Source of the DNA: Phoronis australis
Lineage: Eukaryota; Phoronida; Phoronidae
Direction: 5' to 3'
DNA length: 62,000 bases
Assembly (NCBI GenBank): GCA_002633005.1
Contig: NMRA01000153.1
Span: forward strand, 66,191 to 128,190
Part shown: positions 1 to 11,866 of the stretch, piece by piece
How the letters are laid out: each line of letters starts with the position of its first letter
Position numbering within the stretch: the stretch's first letter is position 1
Made by a program: the position numbers and the translations under genes
Notes under the pieces: model-generated
What the model saw: the letters and a program-made list of their open reading frames with translations, nothing else
Databases searched by the model: none
What the model was told of the DNA's origin: nothing

Positions 1-1480
1 TAAAAATGGCCACTAGGTGGCGCAAACTATGTCGAATCCATCTGAAAACGGGAGGATAGCGTCATCTCACTAATAGGTGCCTACATACCAAATTTCATGA
101 AAATCCGTTCAGGACTTTTGAAGATACAAAGGTAAGCGTAAAAAACTAAAATTGCCACTAAGGGGCACACCGGTAGTCGGATCCGTCCGAAAGTTCGCAC
201 ATGCCGTCCCATTCATGAATGGAACATACGTGCCAAATTTCATGAATATATGTCAAAGGGTTTTGGAGATAGAGCAGCGGACGCCGGACGGACGCCGGAC
301 AGACGCCGCCCGTACGGACGGACGGACGGATGGAGATGACGGCATAATGCGTCCACATATAAATATGTGGGTGCATAAAGACCTATTTCTCAAATTTCAA
401 AAAATCCATCATGGGACTCCCAAGATACAGAGGAAAACAAGAAAAAATTTCCTCTAGGGGGCACAGCGGGAGTTGGATCTGTCCAAACATCGTTGTCATC
501 CGTTGTCACCTTCATACAAATGCACTTACCAAATTTAACAAAGATCCTGCAGAGGGTTTAAGAGATACAGACACAAAGAAAACAAAACTGCCACTAAGAG
601 GCACCACAGTAGTTGGCGATGTCCAAAATTATCGTCAGCCATCTTCTTCCAAGTAAAACATATATGTCAATTTTCGTAATCATCCTAAGAGTGGTTTGCC
701 CGAAAGAGAGGTGAACACCAAAAACAAGTTCAGAAATAGTAAAAACGGCCACTATGTGGCATGCACAATATCAAATCCATCTAAAACACAAAGAAGTCAT
801 TGTCTCCTTAATAGAAATTTGTTTGCCAAATTTCATAAAAATCTGTCCAGAAACTTTGAAGATACAGAGGAAAACGTGAAAAGTGTCAGTAGGGGGCACT
901 GTGGTAGTTGGATCCATCCGGAAGACGTTGTCACTTGTTGTCATCTTTATATAAATACACTTGCCAAATTTAATAAAGATCCCGCAGAGGATTTTGGATA
1001 TACAGCCCTGCGCACAAAAAACGAAACTGTCACTAGGAGGTGCCACTGCAGTCAAAGCCGTCTGAAAATCACCGTCAGCAGTCCTCTTCCCAGTAGGAAA
1101 ATATACGTCGCTTTTTATAATCATACTTGTAGTGGTTTGGCCTACAGAGAGGCAGACAGCAAAAAAATCAAAAACAGTGAAAATAGCCACCAAATGGCAT
1201 AAAATACATTGAATCCTTTTGAAAACATGACAGTGGCATCGTCTTCCTAATAGATGCCTGTCATGAAAACCCGTCAAGAAACACCAAAGATACAGAGGGA
1301 AATGTAAAAAACTAAGATTGCCACTATGTGACACACCAGTAGTCGGATCTGTCTGAAAATTAGCTCATGCCGTCTCATCTATGAAAGGGGTTTGCGAGAT
1401 ACAGCAGCGGATGCCGGCCGGATGGACAGACGGAGATGACAGTATAATGCGCCCACATATAAGTACGTGGGTGCATAAAA
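1..1480 (-). repeat. Array of ~145-bp diverged monomers (dispersed repeat, copy 1)
   Basis: A monomer beginning near a core like CCACTAAGGGGCAC followed by GTAGTYGGATCYGTC recurs at about 7, 150, 450, 590, 750, 887, 1028, 1187 and 1320. Most intervals are 133-160 bp. Three monomers appear to make a higher-order unit near 435 bp (452 to 887, 590 to 1028, 750 to 1187, 887 to 1320). Each monomer also carries CCAAATTTCATGAAAAT and GAAGATACAGAGG-like boxes. Two places (about 345-378 and 1441-1478) carry a palindromic boundary motif of the form GCGYCCACATAT...GTGGGTGCAT. The same family occurs in opposite orientation at about 20690-21720. No transposase-like reading frame is visible, so it is either a non-autonomous element or a dispersed satellite. 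Confidence 0.75.
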
Positions 1481-2088
1481 ATCAAGCCGTCGTAATGTTT
1501 CTATAAAACTTTTTATAAAAAATAATTTCAACATAATGCGAGCTCAATTCTTTCATGACTAAAACAATTTCAGACAAAATATAATTGCAAAAACTTGATC
1601 TTTTTCATTATTTAAGGCTTCTAACATCACTGCTAATAGCCACCATTAGTCAAAAAAAATCTGGTGGCAGCTACGGCAATGAATAAAAAATGATAAAGCA
1701 TTCATTTTGTGCTGCTAATCTTGTATGAGAAAACGTGAAAAATAAAAACGAAATTTGACTGTCCAATATATTGTCTGATATTGATGAAAATTTACTATTA
1801 TCTGATATTCTGAAGATATCGAAAAAACATCAAAAGAAATGCATAACACAACTAAGCAAAAAATGTTTTAGAAAAGTATTTATATATTGCCTATGATCTT
1901 TGACCTCTGAACTAAATCTTAAAAAAATATTTACAACTGCGGCTGTTACTTATCACTTTACTAGCGTATTCATTCAGAACTTGCTCAAAAATTCTTGCTG
2001 TAATTATCACTCAACAAACAATGTTAGCAGAGATTGCCTAGAAATGTAAACTGTGTTGCTGACTATAAACAATCAAGCTAAGACTTAC
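1..2088. other. MROH1 intron, repeat-filled
   Basis: Sequence downstream (in gene direction) of the last visible MROH1 exon. Bases 1-1480 are a dispersed modular repeat described separately. Bases 1480-2080 are AT-rich with no coding signal that I can see. Short open frames here come from the repeat monomers. Confidence 0.7.
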
Positions 2089-5000
2089 CTGTGTGACGTG
2101 AAAGGGGTCAGGGTGTTTCTTATATAGGACCAGTATGCCGTTGATGATCTTTGGCAATTGTTCCTGCAGTATTCCTATCTCCATCAGATGTGACATGTGA
2201 CCCAGCGCCTCAACGATGGCCAGGCGCAGCTGTGCAGGACAAAGATGACAAGTGTAAGAAGATCAAGTACTATACAGCAAGTACTTAACTTAAGGCAGAG
2301 ATAAGTAAGTGTATAAGACAGAGATTGGACAGTAAGTGAATAAGGCAGAGATTGGACAGTGAGCAAATAAGATAGAGGTTGATCAGTAAGTGAATAAGGC
2401 AGAGATTGAACAGTGAGCAAATTAGATAGAGGTTGATCATTGAATGAATAAGACAGAAGTTGAACAGTGAGTGAATATGATAGACTGAACAGAGAGTGAA
2501 TAAGACAAGAGATTGATCAGTGACTTAATACGACAGACAATGAACAGCAGCTGAGACTTATGCGCCACTGGACATAATTTTGATACCGATGATGCCACTA
2601 TAGAAGATTGGTTCAGAAGGGTTGTCAAAAAAGCTCTGTACGAGCGCATCGACTGCCCTTCTCTAAAAAAACAAAGTGGATTGAGGTTCCAACTGTCACA
2701 CACATGGCATAGTGTCCTGACCTTGATGTCATGTCGTCTGGTTAAAATGCCACCTATTGGTCAGAACCATAGTACCACCACTTGCCAACCTGAAGTTCAT
2801 GAGAGACGTGCGGAATGTCGCTAACACATGAAAATAAATTCTAGTATTTAACTTTAATAAGTTTTTGTTGTATTTTACAGGACAGGCTGTTCAAATCAGT
2901 AAGTATAAGACCGAGATTGGACAATGACTATGGATGATTATGTGGATGATTTGAACAAATATAACACATATTTACTCCAATAACCTGCTCAACCTTGTCT
3001 TGCACATTCAAATCCACTACTGGCAACTACTTCACTTGAATCTTTGAAACAAACCACCCTAAGTTTTAGATCCAACGGCAGTGAGGTGACTAAAAGTATT
3101 TACTCACTTTTGCTTCCTTTGACTGTAACCAGACATTAAACAGCACGTCATAGGCAGAGTAAATCTCAGCTGAAAATGCTTCTTTTCTAACTGTCGGATC
3201 GGGTGCCTTTTCTAAGTTTGCCACATAGTCTAACACTGCTTCTGAGAATCTTGCAAGAGCTGCAACACAGGACAACAACTATTAATTTTAATCTTAACAA
3301 GACTGATATATACACACACAACACAATCACTTGAAAAACCTTGCTTCTTGGTAACTGTCTGTGTCTGTGAAAGCTTGAGTAAGACTGCTGGTCAGTAACG
3401 TAATTCAAGGAGATAATATTAAGCAAATTCCGCTACCAATCAAAACCCGTTTTCTTACCCACTGTTCGCGTGTGACATCTTAGTTCACATGGTCAACTCA
3501 AATGTACACAAATCAAGATGACCGTCACATTGCAAGCAAGGTTATTCAAACTTAGTGTGAAACCTTGAATGAGGTAGGCTTAAAAAGCTTGAACAATATC
3601 ATACAACCTTGAACAATATTGACCATGCTTGAATAAGGTTGTGTAAATTTCAGATTTGATTAATCTTGTCAGTGCGGATTATTAAAGCTTGACGAATTCA
3701 GTGCAACTCACCATAAGAGAAGACCCACTTCATGTTGTCGTGCTTAGCCATACCCAACATGGGTAACATTGTACCAAGTACAACTTGAAGAAATGGAACC
3801 ATACCGTGCACTACAACAAAACGGCAGATCCTGCTACTGTCAACGGTGACCTTGGGTGAGTAAAAACAACCAGAAAAATGTAAAACAGTCAAATGTATTT
3901 TTGAAACTGTGCAGACCCTACAATGTTGAAACATTTTAAATTTACCTTTAAACAAAGCAGTCATAGACACCATTACACCACACTGAAGGTTCTGTAGAAG
4001 TTACATAATGTAATGGCATTTTTCAATTTGTATGTACGTGTGAAAATTAAGAGGAAATAATTGTTAAGGCAAGGGAGGTCAAATCATTAAATGCTGATGT
4101 GCTCTAGTAGAAGCTCTTCATATAAATATTTTCAAAGAAAAATCCTTGAAAATATAGAAGTTCCTGGGCACTGGAGAAAATTTTTCAACATGTATACACG
4201 AGTGAAAACCATGAAGATGTCATCATACAGACAAGTTTTGGACAACATGCAATGGCACTTCATAACAATATTTTTGACAGTTCAGTCAAAATTCCATGAA
4301 AAATGTAAAGTAGTGTGCATATTATTTCACCCATGCACCAAAACCAAGAATGGGCCATAATACCAGGAAAATAATACAGTCGAAACGCAAAATTCCAACG
4401 ATATGGGGCAAGGTGCTTCGTAAGCATATTTTTGTGAAAATGTGGCCGAAATATCCCGAGATATGTAAGATGGGTTGCACATATAACAGTATTTCCCTAT
4501 GTGGGAAAATCAAGAACACCCCAAAATTCAGGAAAATACAACCAAATACCAATGTTATATGTTATGGCACTTCATAAGCCTACTTTTTGGAACGTTTGGT
4601 TGAAATCACGTGAAATACAGGTAGTTGTGCACACAAGATTGTTAATGTTTGTAGAGACATGCAGACGCATGTATACAATGACACCTACCATCCCCTTCAC
4701 CTTTTGTGGAGATAAAATGATACCACAGCTCACTTCAATAACGTACAGCGAATTTCCTTAACAGTTAAATATTATAATTTGAGAACCTTATATAAAGGAA
4801 CATAAACCTCACTGTTTAAAGAAAAATGTCTAACCGTATCATATTTAGAAAAGTTGTTGTTGAACAAACTGGCTTGGCAACTCAACAACAATCACCTCTT
4901 TTGTGATCTTAATTTGATCTGGTTTTGACTCCCAGCAGTCACCCCACTCTCCTTTCAAATTCAATATTGCAGGTTAAGGTTGTACTATATGTGCCCCCCC

Positions 5001-8000
5001 CTCCCCCCTAAAGAAATGTTCATTTTGCTCATAACAAGGAGTGATGCTAAACAAAAAGTCATCTGACTCACCATTGGCTGATGCCAAGTTGGCCATTGTC
5101 TGCACTACAAAGAAGTGAGGCAGGACCCCTGGTGAGAACTTCTGTAGTAACTCATCCATGACAGTGTTACAATACTTTTGTCCAACAGCCACCAAGACAC
5201 CACTGGCTGCTGTCTGCCACTCTGGAATGACATCCTGGAAGACATAAATATTCATCAGTTCACTTGGTTGGCACTGACACAAGAAATATTAAACACTGTC
5301 ATGACATGAAAAGTGATTACACAGTCTAGTTCAATAACATTGTGTGAATCGTAGTTATCGAACTAACCACGTTTGTAATGGTGAAACATTGCAAAATTAC
5401 CCCTCAACATTTCAGTTGGTCAGACAGTGTATCAAACAATCAGTGGCACCAGATGACTGTTTGATGTGTATTGTACACGACCTGTCATTATGTGCCCCTC
5501 AAACCCACCGGATAAGTTTCAAAAGCAAATGACAATCATAACTGTTTTCAAAATTGAAAAATATTAGTACTGTTATCCATCTTTGAATTTTCAAAATTGG
5601 TGAACTTTAACTAAACTTAAGCACTAAGTGCAACAACAACAACTACCCAGTGACATCATACCAATAATGAGCACAACAGGCAAATTATCTCAAAGTCTAG
5701 ACACCGACCATTACGCTGTGTTGCACCATGGTGACTGGGTGATAGAGTAGTTTTTACAGCATAAAGCGCTACGCAGCACTACTTAAGTTAAGTCCTAACC
5801 TTCAAACTGGACTAAATCAAGTAAACAACGGCAAACCTACCAGCTGAAGCAACCAATGAACTCCATTTGGTCCATGGCGTCATTAAGTATAATTAGGAAT
5901 GTACTTAACACAATAGGTTTCAAAAATGGTGCAGCATGGAAGTTTCAAACTAACAAAACTGTAGATGTACAGACTATGAAATGCTGAAGTTGCGAGCCCT
6001 CACCACCCTTGGCATGATGCAAAAAGGTTGGTGGACATCAAAAGTGTGATGGCAGTGCACGAAGACAACAAAGTAACCCAAAACATCATATTCTTAGATA
6101 GTGTTTACATGTGTCATAATTAAACAATTGATCAGTCGGTGTTGTTTTTGTGAGAAAACTGTTTTTGGTGGTATGTATCAAACATCTCTTTCAAATGCCC
6201 TGCTAATGAAGTCATGCATTGTATCATGCACAGTCTGAGGAGGTCCTATAGACCCTATTCACGCCGACAGGAAGCGCGTTCCAAAACGAGGCTCGCTATG
6301 ATAGCTCTGGTGGCTTATCCGCGTAGTTGTACTACACGTTGCTCGAACAGCTAGAAAAAATACGGAGACACTCCGTTTTACAACCCCGCCCCCCCTTGAC
6401 TGCCGCAAGCAAAATAAACCAGCAAAACGTGAAGCGGGAGGAAACTTGTACTGAGTTCGAGCTAGGACCGGTAGCGGACGAGGGGGGACATCACGTTCCG
6501 TTTTATTATTTTTTTTAGTCCAACGACAGATTTCCTGAGCAGAAGGTATACAGCCTAGGTGCTCGCAATTTCCGGGTCGCCTGCATGCATACAATCGCGC
6601 TTTGCCCGCTTCTCCGAGGATGTCGGGCCCCCTCTCACTAGGCCTATATAGTATCCTAGATCAGCCACTGAAAATGCTACTTGAGACAGAGCTATGAGAG
6701 CTTGCAAAAAGGCGGGGTGCTATTGATGGTGATCGGGAGGTCAGTAGAATTTTCACTGACCCGTCACTCGGCGAAACGTTCCCCTCTCAGAAGGCCGCAC
6801 ACACGAGGCACCTTTCCCCTCGGATATGAACGAGGCCTCTGAAGAAACATGATAACTACTTGTTCCAGGGGGGATCCAGGACTTTGAGTTAGGGGGGGGG
6901 CAAGGTAGAGTATTGGCCAGGATTTTGCCCGTCAGAAATTCGCGGTCATGTTTCGAACCTAGTTTTCCGGAAAAAAAACTATATTCTTTCGTCAGACAAC
7001 TCTTTGGTGCATTGACTTGTTCTTTAACTGTATTTTTCTACATCTCTGTGGTTAATTATTGACACATTTTTTAAGATTTAATATTCAGGTTGGACTCCAA
7101 AGACCAGCCATTTAACTCACGCAATGTAAATTTCCGCTTTGTTTATCGGAGTGAGCCTCGCTTTGGATTTTAATGTCCGCCGCGTGAATAGAGTCTATAG
7201 TGAGCCTCATATACATTGAACACAGACCCAGGCCTCATCTTCAATCTTGTCCAGACTAGGATTATAGATTGCTAGAGGTAATGCAAAGCTATTATAAAAC
7301 CTGAGACTCTTGTAGCGTCGCACGAAAATGGTGTGATGGTTAATACGGAGATCTACCTATAGTACAGCATACAAAAATGGGACTGAAAAATGTGAATACT
7401 AACGGTTTTTGGCCATTCCATGCAAGAGCCTTGGACAGCAGGTATGAGGCATGACACATACCAAGTGTCTCAAAATGAACAACTCTCCATGTACTACATT
7501 ATTATTTTAACCAGTTCCTTAAAACCCCTTATAGCGTATAAGCCAGTGACAGATTTTGCACATTTGTGCCTTGTTGCTAAAAATGTAATAGCTTGACCAT
7601 AACCTAAGATTCCCAATTTGAGAATTATCAAACAAGTTAGCATAAACGAAATATTGTAAATAAATATTGCTAAACTGATTTAAGTTTTGGCTAAAAGCAT
7701 TTTGATACAAACGTTCTGGTAAAGGCTACCATCTCTTGCTTGTTGCTACTCAGTTCAAAACATTACCACATGTCATGCGTGGAGCAGGGTTTGACAAAAT
7801 GTAACCCTCCGGGTCCTCAGCTGTCCCCATCATTTACACTCTACCTTGGTTCTGGTAAGTTCATCAGTAGCTTCCCGCACTATATCTTTTGCTAGTGTTT
7901 CTCCCAGACTGTCCAAAGTGTCCTTGATGATTCGCTCCATGGCATTGAGAATGACAACTCTGTGCTCTTGAGACAGCTTTAACAAGTAGAAGGATAACAC

Positions 8001-9704
8001 AAGAATCTATTACAAAGATGTACAAATTAGTGTGAAGTCCCGTTTTTCAGTACAAGCAGGCTAGGCAATAAAGCCTCATTCTACCATGAAAGTGTGCGCT
8101 TTGATACAGATAACACATCACAATGTACAACACAATTGAACAACTGCAAGATGAAACGATTTAATGGAAATCACAACAGTGGCATCATCACAAAAAAGAT
8201 TATTTTCTTCAATCATCAGCTTATCGCAAATAACAAAGATTTGAAAAAATGTTTATAAAAGTTCAACAAAGTCATGTAGTTTAGTCCGAGTTATATGACA
8301 AAATTTACAAAGTAAATCATTTAAGAAGAAAACTAACAGTGAATCAGTAAAAAGATTGTCTGAAAGTTTTGTTGATTTTCTATCAAATATGATATTCATC
8401 AGTTTTTGAAAACTATGGACTGGTGAATAATAAATGGAAGGCAAAATGGATCACTATTGTTCTTTCTATAGTTCTATCCAGGTATGACCCATGGCCACTA
8501 TGGCTCACCTTAGTATGTTTCACAAGATATGTATTACAAGAGCCTAGCACCATCTCCGGTTTCTTTCGTCCTAGTTCCAAGATAGACAGTGAGATAGCCA
8601 ATCGTACGTCTGAGTTTTTGTCATGGGCCGAGTCAATCAGGGCAATCACCATTTCTACAGAACACAGTTTGTTATAAGCCATTTTCATCAACTTGTGTCA
8701 TGTGATGCATCATGCACCTTCAGTCATCCTACCTCTCTGTGTTTATCAGATTACCTGGCATAAATACAGGTAGCTCAGTACAATGCGTTTCCAAGTGACA
8801 GTATAAAATAGGTCAAAACAAAGATACACACTGATGCAGCAGTAACTCTACAATTGAACTAGGAATTAGTTTAGATATTGAGCAAAGACACTATTTTGTG
8901 AGCCGCCACTAATGGATAAAAATTTTATGGAGATGTGTTTGAAGTCTGCTTGCCGAAACACTTCAGAAGGATTAAATTCAGGACTGTGAGAATCCACTTC
9001 AGCCCTGGCATACAGTAAACAGGCCAGGTTACGACCTTCATGTTTACATATAAGATTATTTGTGGGTAGAATACTACAGGAACTGAGAGAAATTGGCAAA
9101 TCAACATAAAACACCATAAAATGACACTACAACATGATTTCTTTGTTATGAAAATGAGGTTTTTCAATAACCCGATAAGCACAAACGGCTACGTAGCAGT
9201 GCAGTTCAACTTGATGACATTTGCATGGGCCATAATTTACAGAACAAAACTTTTATCACTACTAGAAGTCTTTAACATTATTTTAGCCTACACCACTTTA
9301 CATGCCAAAGGAAATGTTATCACAAATTAAACATAGTTAGTGCTGTCAAACGCAATGTGCTGCCTTTGCTATTGCTGGGGCAAACGCCCATGCACTCGAA
9401 TAAGGGTAAGTCTGGAGGTATAAATCCAGCACTTTAGGCCTTTAAGCCTAAATAATGTTATTAAGAACCAGTTACTTCTACTGGGAGTTTCTCAGTGGAA
9501 GGTCCGGTTCTCGTCATTTCCAGTTGATTTAGATGCCCAGATTACCCGTCCGTGAAATGAGAGAAACCGCGGTCAGACGGGTCAGAGTTGCAGTGTGACA
9601 AGACGAACTTCGTCTTCCGTTAAGTGTCAATAACTGAAATATTAACTCTCACCTTCCACCTGGCCCCCAGATCCGCGCCCGCCATATTCACCTGCACCAG
9701 GCAT
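2089..9704 (-). CDS. MROH1: MROH1-like maestro heat-like repeat protein (5' part, seven exons; runs off the left edge)
   Basis: Coding exons in transcript order: 9704-9653, 8654-8509, 7976-7845, 5234-5072, 3810-3712, 3259-3108 and 2229-2089, 885 nt or 295 codons, all with GT/AG borders and matching phases. The start is the ATG at 9704-9702. A second ATG at 9685, in another frame, would run into a stop just inside exon 2, whereas the 9704 frame leaves one base that joins exon 2 exactly. The protein matches the N-terminus of vertebrate MROH1 along its length, with diagnostic stretches such as WQTAASGVLVAVG, FFVVQTMANLASAN, DPTVRKEAFSAEIYSAYDVL and LRLAIVEALGHMSHL. These are paired-helix HEAT-type repeats with no catalytic motif. 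MROH1 has been linked to lysosome/endolysosome biology in mammals; no function can be read from the sequence here. The remaining, larger part of the protein lies left of base 1. Divergent from the ADAD-like gene. Confidence 0.93.
2285..2560. repeat. Minisatellite, ~27-31-bp unit, in an MROH1 intron
   Basis: Degenerate tandem units of the type TAAGGCAGAGATTGGACAGT separated by GAGTGAATAA-like spacers. About eight or nine copies run through the intron between exons 7 and 6. A stray unit lies near 2895-2930. The repeat keeps frames open and gives the Leu/Ser/Tyr-rich spurious frames seen on the minus strand. Confidence 0.75.
6246..7200. mobile_element. Non-autonomous DNA transposon with terminal inverted repeats, 955 bp
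   Basis: The left end (6246 on) starts CTATAGACCCTATTCACG and the right end (to 7200) reads as its reverse complement, CTATAGACTCTATTCACG. Similarity continues inward through the GCGAGGCTC block (CGAGGCTCGC near 6289 and GTGAGCCTCGCTTTGG near 7151). The element lies in the MROH1 intron between exons 4 and 3. The ends share CTATAG, so the target duplication may be TA or TATA. There is no transposase frame. The interior is GC-richer than the host intron and holds a fragment (6865-6905) of the family also seen at 32723-33040. Confidence 0.75.
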
Positions 9705-10155
9705 TGTCGCGGATTTAAGCACAGGTATACACACTGCCGGAAAATCTGTGATTATTAAATAGCTGCACCAGGATTAAAGGGCACTTCCTCATGTGATACG
9801 CAAGGAAGTTGACACTGACAACAGAGGGCGCGATTTGACTCTTCAAGCGCCATCTGTTAAATATATCTGTAAGTTCGAAACGTGATTTTCTGTTTTTCCG
9901 TAGGCTATTTTTATCTTCTTCAAAATAAGTGACATGTTTTAGTCGTTATTTTATTTTTAATTGTGTAAGGGTTTGTAGCGGAACTTGTTAAATCTCTGTA
10001 TTGCGGGAATTTAGAAGTGTTGTATTAATTACCTGCAGAAGTAATACGACTGCGTCCTCCAACAGTCCCGGAGTTTAATTTCTCTGACTGGTCACAGACA
10101 CAGCCACAGCCGCTTGCTGTTCCTTAAAAGTTATTGGTATGTAAATGTGACAGCT

Positions 10156-10555
10156 GTACGTGAACTTGAAATCCTGCTTAATCTCAAGATTAAGCAGAAG
10201 TGAGTGTTGCGTGAACTTGGAATATGCGAGGCAACTTGACAAGTTCACTCAAATAATCACATTCATATTCATAAAAATTTGCACTGCACCAAATCAATTA
10301 AGTTGTCAATTTTACCCAACCTTTTCAACTACGGGAAATCAGTTTCACCAAACAATAATCGATTTAGCCATTAACATATTCTTCGGGTTCAGTGACACAA
10401 GGTACGGTTAAGGAGAATGGTTGATCGCGAGGCCAATGATTACAAAAATTCTTTTCACCGAACAAAAATTTCACCTTTTTGACTTAAAGAATATTCAATT
10501 ACAAGTTAAACGCATACGCGATCTTGAGATTAAGCAGGATTCCAAGTTTACGCAC
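10156..10555. mobile_element. MITE with GTGAACTTGR-type inverted ends
   Basis: The left end (near 10160) reads TGAACTTGAAATCCTGCTTA and the right end (to 10555) is its inverse, starting from 10555 as GTGCGTAAACTTGGAATCCT. Just inside the left end, CTGCTTAATCT and AGATTAAGCAG form an 11-bp hairpin with a 2-nt loop (about 10173-10196). A shorter relative with the same ends lies at 11737-11866. No coding capacity. Confidence 0.7.
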
Positions 10556-10609
10556 AGCATGACCACTGCCGACGACTTTTGGAAGGTTCCGACTACTGCT
10601 GTGCCCCCC

Positions 10610-11361
10610 TAGGCAATGACCATCGCCTCTGTTGGCCCGAACCAGAGGCGATGTAGAGGCTATGGGCGCTCTGTACGCCGGAAGCTTTTCGGCGAATTAT
10701 GCCTTGCACCGACTAAACCATCAAAGTCACGTTGTTATAAATACCTTTTGCGCATAGAGGAACACCTTAGGAGGTTGTCGATGTGCTCCCGGGAACCAGC
10801 CGTGCATTTGCCGTGTTGTTAAACATTAAAATGTCAAATATGTGCACAAAGACTATTAAATGTCATATCAACAGCATTATTTTTATCAAATACAAACAAT
10901 AATTCATTGAAATACAAACAGTTACAAGTAACGCCAATTAAAGACAAGGTATAAGTGGTGGCATTTTGGAAACAAACATTTGACTCACAAGACCGCAATG
11001 GCTCACCTTTGGCCTATTTAAAAATTATTGAGGTTATGAAGTCACATCACCTAGCGAGCGCGGTGAAAAATTGGAGCGTGCGCAGTACAAAAATTTTGAT
11101 TTCACGATCTTGGGAACTGAAATAGGGACTGGTCGAAGAAAAAGTTTCATAACGGGAGTATTTGTTGGAGTTGGAAGGACTTAAACACATCGACAACATC
11201 CTAAGGTGTTCCTCTATGTGCAAAAGGTATTTATAACAACGTGACTTTGATGGTTTAGTCGGTGCGAGGCATAATTCGCCGAAAAGCTTCCGGCGTACAG
11301 AGCGCCTATAGCCTCTACATCGCCTCTGGTTCGGGCCAACAGAGGCGATGGTCATTGCCTA
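10610..11361. mobile_element. Long-arm inverted-repeat (foldback or Mutator-like) element with a 9-bp target duplication
   Basis: Arms of about 175 bp (10610-10785 and 11187-11361) are inverted copies of each other at high identity; both encode the same spurious peptide beginning MTIASVGPNQRRC, one on each strand. The ends are TAGGCAATGACC and GGTCATTGCCTA. The element is flanked by perfect copies of GTGCCCCCC (10601-10609 and 11362-11370). This stretch belongs to the GTGCCCCCTAGTGACAATTT core of the dispersed repeat, so the element jumped into an older repeat. Long inverted repeats with a 9-bp duplication fit a Mutator-like or foldback non-autonomous transposon. The ~400-bp centre has no transposase. 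Confidence 0.82.
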
Positions 11362-11534
11362 GTGCCCCCCTAGTGACAATTTTAGTTTTACATTTGCCTC
11401 TGTGACATAATACTCTGGAGAGAGTGTGGTCACTTAAACCAAGAAGAAGAAGAAGTATTTTTAGAGTTCTTTGACGGTTTTAAGAAAATCAGCAAACCAA
11501 CTTTTGTTGTGATGTCTTGGCATTTTTGGATAAA

Positions 11535-11655
11535 GCAGTCGGATATAATAATGGACCCTAATTTAGAGAACTATGTTAGCAATCACTGAATTACGGCCAT
11601 TATATAGTGGATGAAACTGGTTCTCTTTTTCAGGGTCCATTATATCTGACTGGTG
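11535..11655. repeat. Short inverted repeat pair
   Basis: A block near 11536-11557 (CGGATATAATAATGGACCCT) is matched in inverse near 11632-11653 (AGGGTCCATTATATCTGAC), bracketing about 75 bp. It is probably another tiny MITE or its ends, lying between the larger elements. Confidence 0.5.
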
Positions 11656-11736
11656 CCACATTTTGGTATGGATTTGATGTGTTCTGGGCCACCTATATTG
11701 GCCATTTTTATTATTTGTCAGTTGTCTTGCTGTACT

Positions 11737-11866
11737 GCGTAAACTTGGGATCCTGCTTAATCTCAAGATGGCGTATGCGTGAACTTGGAGGAAACTTGCA
11801 AGTGCACTCAGATAACCGTGTTCATGTTGATAAATATGTTAAGCAGGAGTCCAAGTAGTTCACACA
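11737..11866. mobile_element. Short MITE of the same family as 10156-10555
   Basis: Left end GCGTAAACTTGGGATCCTGC (11737 on); right end GTTAAGCAGGAGTCCAAG followed by TAGTTCACAC, which is the inverse of the family end. About 130 bp, non-coding. Confidence 0.65.

Noticed and set aside
152-1334. Several 80-190-residue frames on both strands at the left edge
   Set aside because: They arise from non-coding repeat monomers, lack domain similarity and occur on both strands of the same DNA.
10616-11355. Two matching peptides MTIASVGPNQRRC... on opposite strands
   Set aside because: They are the two arms of the inverted-repeat transposon, not genes.
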